Part shown: in pieces, positions 15,657 through 20,808 of the stretch | Layout of the letters: every line of letters starts with the position of its first letter | Numbering within the stretch: position 1 is the stretch's first letter | Source of the DNA: Chloroflexota bacterium | Lineage (GTDB): Bacteria > Chloroflexota > Anaerolineae > Promineifilales > Promineifilaceae | Assembly: GCA_020353135.1 (NCBI GenBank) | Contig: CP070688.1 | Coordinates: 4,376,049-4,396,856, forward strand | DNA length: 20,808 nt | Reading direction: 5' to 3' | Notes under the pieces: generated by a model | What the model saw: the letters and a program-made list of their open reading frames with translations, nothing else | The model's database searches: none | What the model was told of the DNA's origin: nothing | Program-made: the position numbers and the translations under genes

Positions 15657-15828
15657 GTTGCGACCTGCCGCGCCTGGCGATTTATTTACATGGTGATGCG
15701 CCCCGGCGCGTGTGGTCTCCTTTGTAACTAGCGGATTGTTGTGGGCGAACAGCCATTGGCTATTCGCAATCACGAGGAATGGTAGCGAGGGGAGATTACG
15801 GGCGACTGTCAGGAAGCTTACGTAAATA

Positions 15829-17157
15829 TTACGCTTTGTCCTGGGAGATCTCTGACTCCGCGTTGGCTGGCCGCCGGGCCAGGAGCACCTTGTCGACTCG
15901 CCGGCCGTCCATATCGGCCACTTCGTAGCGAAAGTCGCCGTGACTGAAGTAGTCGCCGGCGGCCGGCAGGCTGCCGAACATGAAGATCACGAAGCCCCCT
16001 AATGTCTTGTAGGTGTCTTCACCCGGCAAAGAGGCTATGTTGAAGCTCCGCTTAAAATCGTCGACCGAGAGTAGACCATCCACCAGCCAGGATCCGTCCG
16101 CCCGCTGGGCGATAGGCGGCTGGTCGATTTCATCCGGGGTAGGGATGTCGCCGACGATGGCTTCCAACACATTGAAGGAAGTAACCAGCCCGCTCACGCC
16201 GCCATACTCGTCGATCAACATGGCCAGATGGACGCCGGTCTCTCGAAAGCGCTCCAGAACCTGCAAGGCGCGGGCGTTCTCGGGGGCGAACAGGGGTTCG
16301 TCCATAGCCTGGCGCAGGTTCAGCGGCTCGCCCCTCATGCTCTCGGCCAAGAGGTCTTGAGTACGGACGAGACCCAGCGGCTTATCCAATTCGCCGTCAC
16401 AGACCGGAAAACGAGAGTGGCTGGAACTCGCGACGATTTGCCGAATATGCTCCTCGGTCGCGTTCACATCCAGCCATTCGATCTCCGAACGGGGCGTCAT
16501 GATCGTCTCGAGCGACCGGTCGCCTAACTGAAATATGCTCTCGACCATGTCCCGCTCGACGGCCTCGATGATCCCTGCCTGGGCGCCTTGCTCAACTAGC
16601 ATACGGATCTCTTCCTCGGTCAGCGTGGTTTTGGGCTGGGCTTTCACCCGCAAAACGGCCAACACCGCGTCAGTGGCAAGGCCCAGCAGGCGAACAATGG
16701 GCCAGGTGACGACAGAAAGAGCACGCATTGGTCGGGCGACGGCCGCGGCGATACGCTCTGCGCTCTGCAAAGCAATCCGCTTGGGCACTAGTTCGCCCAG
16801 CACCACCGTGAAGAAGGTGATCCCGCCGACGACCAGGACCAGGCTGATGGCGCTGGCGTAAGGTTCGAGCGCCGGAATTTCAGCCAGGAGAGCGGTAAGA
16901 GCTTGGGCGATGGTCGCGCCGCCAATGGCGCCGGCGAAGATACCTACCAGGGTTATGCCTACTTGCACCGTGGATAGAAAGCGATTGGGCGTCTCGGCCA
17001 ACTCCAGAGCCACTTCGGCGCCGTGATTGCCATCCTGAGCCATTTGCTGCAAGCGCACATGGCGCGAGGAAACAACCGCCAATTCGGACATGGCCAACAG
17101 GCCATTCAGGATGATTAATCCCAGAATGATGATTGATTCAAGGAGGATTTCGGACAT
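15829..17157 (-). CDS. CNNM/CorC (HlyC/CorC-type, DUF21-CBS) membrane protein
   Basis: This 442-residue membrane protein has the hemolysin-C/CorC layout. An N-terminal DUF21/CNNM membrane domain (~1-180) begins with SEILLESIIILGLIILNGLL and contains MSELAVVSSR. Two CBS domains (~205-320) follow, with TPRSEIEWLDV and the second carrying LIDEYGGVSGLV. A CorC/HlyC C-terminal domain (~340-430) ends the protein, with TYKTLGGFV. Relatives take part in Mg2+/Co2+ efflux, and the CBS pair binds adenine nucleotides in the cytoplasm. I chose ATG 17157 over longer frames reaching 17256. AGGA precedes it at a suitable distance, and the predicted promoter (17272-17244) would start transcription inside any longer frame. 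It is a single gene, divergent from the DinB-like gene. Confidence 0.9.
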   Translation of the reverse strand: MSEILLESIIILGLIILNGLLAMSELAVVSSRHVRLQQMAQDGNHGAEVALELAETPNRFLSTVQVGITLVGIFAGAIGGATIAQALTALLAEIPALEPYASAISLVLVVGGITFFTVVLGELVPKRIALQSAERIAAAVARPMRALSVVTWPIVRLLGLATDAVLAVLRVKAQPKTTLTEEEIRMLVEQGAQAGIIEAVERDMVESIFQLGDRSLETIMTPRSEIEWLDVNATEEHIRQIVASSSHSRFPVCDGELDKPLGLVRTQDLLAESMRGEPLNLRQAMDEPLFAPENARALQVLERFRETGVHLAMLIDEYGGVSGLVTSFNVLEAIVGDIPTPDEIDQPPIAQRADGSWLVDGLLSVDDFKRSFNIASLPGEDTYKTLGGFVIFMFGSLPAAGDYFSHGDFRYEVADMDGRRVDKVLLARRPANAESEISQDKA

Positions 17158-17243
17158 AAGCGTATCCTGGCTACAGGCGTTGACTCGACACTTCAGGTAC
17201 AGCTCGGTAGACTGAAGGCCGGGCGTTTCCATTCTGGTGGCAT

Positions 17244-17272
17244 ATATTAAGCGCAAACATAGTAGAATACAA
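17244..17272 (-). promoter_or_regulatory. Promoter of the CNNM/CorC gene
   Basis: On the minus strand TTGTAT (17272-17267) and TAATAT (17249-17244) are separated by exactly 17 bases. The predicted transcript start near 17237 leaves an ~80-base leader before ATG 17157. Confidence 0.5.
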
Positions 17273-17382
17273 TGTCAGTAACTAAGACGAGTTCACACTC
17301 CAGAAGCACACCGTTATTGATGGGAATCAAGAGCAACGCACTCGAAGAAGTGCGATGCACCCGATTGTCGTAGGAGAAGGTT

Positions 17383-17850
17383 ATGGTCCGGCCGAGCTTC
17401 ATTCAGGAACTATATGTCGATAGCCACGATGCGATAAAGCGCGACACGGCGACGATGAGTCATCGCACCAGCCTATGGCAGCCCCCATTTGGGGGAAATT
17501 GTGTCAACTGGCTGATGGGTCACCTGATTGTGTCGCGATGCAATTTCCTGATGCTGCTGGACGTTCCCTCTGTCTGGAGTATGGAGCAGTGCCGCCGCTT
17601 CATGCCCGGTTCTGAGCCGGTGACCGGAGAGTCTGGCTCGGTATCGTTTGCCATGCTGCTGGCCGACTTTGACCGGACACAAGATCGGTTACTTGAATTG
17701 CTGACCCGAACAACGGCCGAGGATCTGAGCGTGATCAAAGGAAAACGGTCAGTGGCCGAAACGTTGCTCTATTACCAGGCACATGAAGCCAATCATGCGG
17801 GTCAGATTGAGCTGTTGAGCCAGTTCAGCGGTCAAGAAACTGGCGGATGA
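17383..17850 (+). CDS. DinB-like (four-helix metal-binding) protein 1
   Basis: This 155-residue protein has the DinB/YfiT four-helix bundle pattern. The metal-binding histidine triad is H47 (VNWLMGHLIVSR), H134 and H138 (YYQAHEANHAGQIELL). Members include thiol-dependent S-transferases that use mycothiol or bacillithiol. Most are uncharacterised. ATG 17383 follows AGGAGAAGG, a strong ribosome site. Its first ~30 residues include an amphipathic helix (FIQELYVDSHDAIKR). The stop at 17850 is 113 bases before the VOC gene on the same strand, so they may be co-transcribed. A second, diverged DinB-like gene lies at 19493. The substrate and thiol used are unknown. Confidence 0.8.
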   Translation: MVRPSFIQELYVDSHDAIKRDTATMSHRTSLWQPPFGGNCVNWLMGHLIVSRCNFLMLLDVPSVWSMEQCRRFMPGSEPVTGESGSVSFAMLLADFDRTQDRLLELLTRTTAEDLSVIKGKRSVAETLLYYQAHEANHAGQIELLSQFSGQETGG

Positions 17851-17963
17851 CATGGTGCGGCCGGGAAATGACGGCGATGAATCTTGGCCTGAAACTCGAC
17901 GCCGTTTTCCTGAAGGCCGCCGCCGATGCACAGAAGATCATTTTTCTCTACAGGAGTTTAGCG

Positions 17964-18392
17964 ATGGACTACGCTGCTTACCGCAAGGCTTACTTCGCCG
18001 ATCCGGCGCCTGAGCCTCGATTTGCTATTTCGGGCGTGTTTGACATCGCTCTTCATTGCGAGCACTATGATGAGGCGCTGGTTTTCTATAATCGTGTCCT
18101 GGGCCCGCCGGCTTATGTTGAGGGCGATAGCACCCACGGCTGGCGAATAGGCGGCTCATGGCTGACCTTGTTCCCGGCGCGGCAAGGAAATCCGGGAAAT
18201 ATCGAACTTACGCTGGTGATGGCGTCGCCGGCCGAAGCCGAGCGATTGCAACAAGCTTTCATTGAAGCGGGCGGGGCGGGAGAGGAGCCGTTCAACGACA
18301 TGATGTACGAACCGCTCAGGTTTTGCCCGGCAGTCGATCCCTTCGGAACCAAGTTCCTGATCGTGGCCCGCCTGGAGGATGATAATCGCTAG
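17964..18392 (+). CDS. VOC-family (glyoxalase/bleomycin-resistance fold) protein
   Basis: This 142-residue protein has the vicinal-oxygen-chelate fold of two beta-alpha-beta-beta-beta units. The first carries FDIALHCEHYDEALVFYNRVLG, the typical opening with a candidate metal-ligand His. The second runs from NIELTLVMASPAEAERLQQAF to DPFGTKFLIVARL, and the DPFG-x-K-F end is a family hallmark. Enzymes of this fold include glyoxalases, dioxygenases and antibiotic-binding proteins. The precise activity is not predictable. I set the start at ATG 17964 because AGGAG lies 7 bases upstream. The frame extends to 17847, overlapping the DinB-like stop, but those extra 39 residues do not resemble the family. 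Confidence 0.78.
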   Translation: MDYAAYRKAYFADPAPEPRFAISGVFDIALHCEHYDEALVFYNRVLGPPAYVEGDSTHGWRIGGSWLTLFPARQGNPGNIELTLVMASPAEAERLQQAFIEAGGAGEEPFNDMMYEPLRFCPAVDPFGTKFLIVARLEDDNR

Positions 18393-18396
18393 CAGG

Positions 18397-18412
18397 CGCC
18401 CTGATGGGGGCG
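18397..18412. terminator. Small GC hairpin between convergent genes
   Basis: CGCCC (18397-18401) and GGGCG (18408-18412) can form a 5-base stem with a 6-base loop. It fills most of the 20 bases between the VOC stop and the ParB-like stop. It has no U-run. Confidence 0.25.
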
Positions 18413-19264
18413 TCAATCCCTTTTAGGCACTGTCTCGGCGTCCGAAGAATCGGCTTCTGTCGCCTTTTCCTCCAGCACATGGCTATTCTGCCAGGACCAA
18501 ATGAACAGGTCGGCTTCGGTTCGTTCAGGGAATAGATCGATCAAACCCTCGTCGTGGATGGCGTTCACGGCCGAGGTGTAGACCTCGCCGTGCCAGGCCG
18601 CGAAGGATTGATCGGTTGACACCGGCCGGCCTTCTTTGGTTTCCATTCCCAAGCGATAGGCTTCGATCTGGTCGTTCAGATCGCGATAGCAGCCAGCGCA
18701 GCTGAAGATGATATCTTCGGCCATTTGGCTGTTTTCGTCGCCTAATCGGCCCAAGAAGTCGGACTTTTCAGCTTCAATCAACAGCTCATCGACATCGTCG
18801 TCCGGGCCGATCTCAAAGGGTGTAGAGCACTCGGTCACAATAGCTTCTATCGTTTCCATCCCCAGTTGGCGAGCGACGGAAACGCGATGATTGCCGTCGA
18901 CCACGAAGTAGGCAGAGCCCACCTGGTAGACATCTATTGGCGGCGCCTTACCCGCTATAAGTAACTTCTCGACATTTGTCCAGCGATCTTTCAAGAAGTC
19001 CTTGCGCGGCAAAAAGGCGGAGGTGAAATCGTCATAGCGGCCGACGCTGCCCCGAATCTGCTCCACCGGGATCTGTTGCAGACCCCTGAAATGGGGTGTG
19101 CCCAACCGCAGGGTTTTGCGTATTTCGCCGAAGGACATCATATCGACCGAGCACTGAGAAACGGCGCAGACGACTCGTTGGTAGAGGACTTTACGGCGGG
19201 CTTGCCTCCAGTCATGATCGACCTGATTGCTCAGGGGATCGTATTCGCTGTCAAAATCTAGCAT
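18413..19264 (-). CDS. ParB/sulfiredoxin-fold protein, orphan
   Basis: This 283-residue protein has a ParB N-terminal/sulfiredoxin-like core. IPVEQIRGSVGRYDDF (~65-80) leads into FLPRKDFLKDRW. The core ends in YFVVDGNHRVSVARQLGM (~119-136), the DGNHR nucleotide-binding box of this fold. No KorB/HTH DNA-binding domain follows, and there is no ParA neighbour, so it is unlikely to be the chromosome-partition ParB. The C-terminal ~130 residues are acidic and of unknown function. They include a CAGC pair (FSCAGCYRDL). ParB-fold proteins bind CTP or ATP, and some are nucleases or kinases. ATG 19264 was chosen because GGGAG precedes it and TATAAT (19332-19327) predicts a transcript start downstream of the longest frame's start at 19327. 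Confidence 0.75.
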   Translation of the reverse strand: MLDFDSEYDPLSNQVDHDWRQARRKVLYQRVVCAVSQCSVDMMSFGEIRKTLRLGTPHFRGLQQIPVEQIRGSVGRYDDFTSAFLPRKDFLKDRWTNVEKLLIAGKAPPIDVYQVGSAYFVVDGNHRVSVARQLGMETIEAIVTECSTPFEIGPDDDVDELLIEAEKSDFLGRLGDENSQMAEDIIFSCAGCYRDLNDQIEAYRLGMETKEGRPVSTDQSFAAWHGEVYTSAVNAIHDEGLIDLFPERTEADLFIWSWQNSHVLEEKATEADSSDAETVPKRD

Positions 19265-19326
19265 ATCGGCTTCTCCCTTTTGCTTATGCCTCTGCTGCAA
19301 GGATTCGACCATTCGGTTCGCACACA

Positions 19327-19332
19327 ATTATA
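19327..19332 (-). promoter_or_regulatory. Perfect -10 box (TATAAT) for the ParB-fold gene
   Basis: TATAAT is read on the minus strand at 19332-19327, about 63 bases before the chosen ATG at 19264. The matching -35 region is GC-rich and not convincing, so an activator or an extended element may be involved. Confidence 0.45.
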
Positions 19333-19394
19333 CATCAAGCGGCCGGTGGACCGGTACCTCATCCTGAGCGATCGGTCCAGCCATTAAGGCCCCG

Positions 19395-19424
19395 TTGCCA
19401 CTATCTTCCTATTACGTGTATCAT
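19395..19424 (+). promoter_or_regulatory. Putative promoter of the second DinB-like gene
   Basis: TTGCCA (19395-19400) and TATCAT (19419-19424) are separated by 18 bases. A transcript would begin near 19431, about 60 bases before ATG 19493. Confidence 0.35.
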
Positions 19425-19492
19425 CTACTATCCAATGACGCGTTCAATAACTGGCGAATCACCATCAGGAAGGTAAAGATGGGAAGCAGCAA

Positions 19493-19999
19493 ATGACCCA
19501 CCCACTTGTCAGCCAATTGCGCTTCACCCGTCATGAATGGTTGCGGGCTCTGCGCGGCGTGGAAGAGGCAGACGGCCGAATTCGCCTGGAGCCGATGAAT
19601 AGCATTAGCTGGATGGTCGGGCACCTGGCCTGGCACGAGCAATGGTGCTGGTTGCGCTATGCCCAGGGCCTTAACCTGGTGCCGGAACTACAGGAGTTGG
19701 TGGGTACCGGCCGGCCGGCTACAACGCCCTCGCTGGAAGCGATGTCGTCTGCCTGGCGCAAAATCACGGCCGCGGCCGATCCCTATCTGGATAAGTTAAC
19801 CACCGAGGATCTTCAGGAGCGTTTCCGTTGGAAAGACAAGCCGATGCGCGAAACTATCGGCACAATGCTACTGAGGCTCACTTACCATTATTGGTTTCAT
19901 ACTGGAGAAGTGTTGGCCGTCCGCCAGCTTCTAGGTCACGGCGATTTGCCTGAGTTCGTCGGCGATATCGGCGGCAAAGGCCCCTACCGGCCGGAGTAG
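19493..19999 (+). CDS. DinB-like (four-helix metal-binding) protein 2
   Basis: This 168-residue DinB/YfiT-type helical bundle has histidines at the expected places: H44 and H48 (WMVGHLAWHEQWCW) and H132 and H136 (TYHYWFHTGEVLAVRQ). H44, H132 and H136 correspond to the metal triad. The HxxxH spacing in the first helix is typical of the subgroup. It starts at ATG 19493 after GGGAAGCAGC. The membrane-protein gene starts 9 bases past its stop, so the two probably share a transcript. It is clearly different in sequence from the DinB-like protein at 17383, so the two are not a recent duplication. The catalytic role is unknown. Confidence 0.8.
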   Translation: MTHPLVSQLRFTRHEWLRALRGVEEADGRIRLEPMNSISWMVGHLAWHEQWCWLRYAQGLNLVPELQELVGTGRPATTPSLEAMSSAWRKITAAADPYLDKLTTEDLQERFRWKDKPMRETIGTMLLRLTYHYWFHTGEVLAVRQLLGHGDLPEFVGDIGGKGPYRPE

Positions 20000-20008
20000 A
20001 CGAGAAAG

Positions 20009-20808
20009 ATGGCGGATGAAGGGCGAGTGGCCATCAATTGGCGGGGGATAGCCAAGACAGGCCTGGCTTACGGCGGCGGTCTGATGCTAGGCAACATCGT
20101 CTCCCAAATCCTATTCAGCATACTGAGTCCCGAGCCATACGGCATGCTCGGCGAAGCGGCCCGGCTGCTCATTGGCATTGTGTTGGTGATGTTGATCACC
20201 GGTATCGGGGGCGCGCTTGGCGGTTTCTTGGGAGGGTGGACCCTGCCAATTATCGGCCAGCCCAGGGGAAAATACGGCTACGCCTGGCGAAGCGCGATTT
20301 CGCTTGGGCTTGTATATGGCTCCTTTTTACTTCTGGTCGTCTTTGCTCTCTCGGCGCTGACGATGCGCGATGCCGCATTCATGCCGGCCGGACCCTTCAT
20401 GAAGGTCTACTTGTTGATTGGTCTAGTCAGCGGAGCGCTCATCGGTCTACTGCTAGGTCTCACGACCGTTGGCTGGCGCCGCACAGGTTCGGTAATCGTC
20501 GCCAGTCTCGTCGGTTTTGGCTTTGGTGGAGCGGCCTTCGGCGCCGGAATCTGGGCCTATTTACGCTCAGCGCCGCCAGGGGGAATTCGCGAAGGCGATC
20601 AAATCCTCGTGTTGATGGCCCTGTTCAGTTTTGGTCTACTCGGCGGACTGGCCATTGGCTTTGCCTTTGATCGATTCGCTCGAAAAGACAAGGGCCACAA
20701 GCCTGCCCCAATGGGGCCGTGGATGCGCTATTCTCTGATCGTCCTGGCGGCGCTTTTTGCCCTCCTGGTAGTGATGCAACTGCGGCCGGTTCTGGCTTTT
20801 ATGGCCGA
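20009..20808 (+). CDS. Polytopic membrane protein, unknown function (partial, runs off window)
   Basis: The open frame from ATG 20009 continues without a stop to the last base, giving at least 266 residues. It starts MADEGRVAINWRGIAKTGLA. About seven hydrophobic segments follow, rich in Gly and Ala. They include LLIGIVLVMLITGIGGALGG, GLVYGSFLLLVVFALSAL, YLLIGLVSGALIGLLLG and SVIVASLVGFGFGGAAFGAG. An extra pair near the end is LIVLAALFALLVVMQL. GAGAAAG-like purines precede the ATG, and it lies 9 bases after the DinB-like stop, which suggests co-transcription. I do not recognise the family. The glycine-rich helices suggest tightly packed membrane segments, but no transporter or enzyme motif is visible. 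Another long frame in the same region (20038-20670) is a shadow, with Arg/Ser-rich, non-membrane composition. Confidence 0.75.
   Translation, partial: MADEGRVAINWRGIAKTGLAYGGGLMLGNIVSQILFSILSPEPYGMLGEAARLLIGIVLVMLITGIGGALGGFLGGWTLPIIGQPRGKYGYAWRSAISLGLVYGSFLLLVVFALSALTMRDAAFMPAGPFMKVYLLIGLVSGALIGLLLGLTTVGWRRTGSVIVASLVGFGFGGAAFGAGIWAYLRSAPPGGIREGDQILVLMALFSFGLLGGLAIGFAFDRFARKDKGHKPAPMGPWMRYSLIVLAALFALLVVMQLRPVLAFMA

Noticed and set aside
17847..17963. N-terminal extension of the VOC protein overlapping the DinB-like stop
   Set aside because: The ATGA overlap looked like translational coupling, but a better AGGAG site precedes ATG 17964 and the extension lacks VOC similarity.
20038..20670. 210-codon plus-strand frame near the window's end
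   Set aside because: It overlaps the membrane-protein frame from 20009, which has a better start context and clear hydrophobic segments. The alternative is rich in Arg, Ser and Trp without structure.
1..20808. CRISPR array, tRNA, rRNA, insertion sequence or phage att site
   Set aside because: No regularly spaced direct repeats, cloverleaf-like segments, transposase frames or terminal inverted repeats were seen on reading through. Covariance-model scans were not possible here.

Overview
The window looks like a chromosomal segment of a Chloroflexota bacterium (Anaerolineae/Caldilineae-like). This is inferred from a moderately GC-rich composition, two very large cyclase/STAND-ATPase/TPR proteins, paired DinB-like proteins, a ParB-fold orphan and a CcdA/lipoprotein-thioredoxin pair. 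No marker gene fixes the taxonomy. I saw no rRNA, tRNA, CRISPR array, insertion sequence or phage gene. Both ends cut through genes.

Layout. 1-417: 3' end of a heavy-metal P1B-type ATPase. 580-2475 (+): an SPL-type radical SAM protein and an aldo/keto reductase. 2525-2659 (-): a gene tail resembling the end of DUF2804 proteins. 2660-4291 (-): a CPA2/Kef-type cation:proton antiporter followed directly by a small P-II-like protein, probably one operon. 4442-10916 (-): two giant paralogues, each a class III nucleotide cyclase domain, an NB-ARC/STAND ATPase and a TPR-like C-terminus. A short coding remnant lies between them (7476-7688). Beyond them, on the opposite strand, is a remnant resembling the tail of another such protein (11107-11259). 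11307-12449 (+): an SRPBCC protein and a DHFR/RibD-like reductase. 12488-13285 (-): a methyltransferase. 13451-14074 (+): a YihX-like HAD hydrolase. 14151-15616 (-): a thioredoxin-like lipoprotein and CcdA, an extracytoplasmic thiol-redox pair. 15829-17157 (-): a CNNM/CorC membrane protein. 17383-18392 (+): a DinB-like protein and a VOC protein. 18413-19264 (-): a ParB-fold protein. 19493-20808 (+): a second DinB-like protein and a polytopic membrane protein that runs off the window.

How the genes work together. Three functional pairs are supported by spacing. The antiporter plus P-II-like protein suggests ion transport gated by a small nucleotide-binding regulator. The lipoprotein thioredoxin plus CcdA would move electrons across the membrane. 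The two cyclase/STAND paralogues keep all six catalytic cyclase residues and the ATPase P-loop but show no recognisable DNA-binding domain, so their likely output is a cyclic nucleotide, not direct transcription control. The rest is a mosaic of single housekeeping or accessory enzymes, with at least three gene remnants suggesting past duplication and decay. Several starts were moved downstream of the longest possible frame because a Shine-Dalgarno sequence and/or a promoter-like box supports the shorter product.
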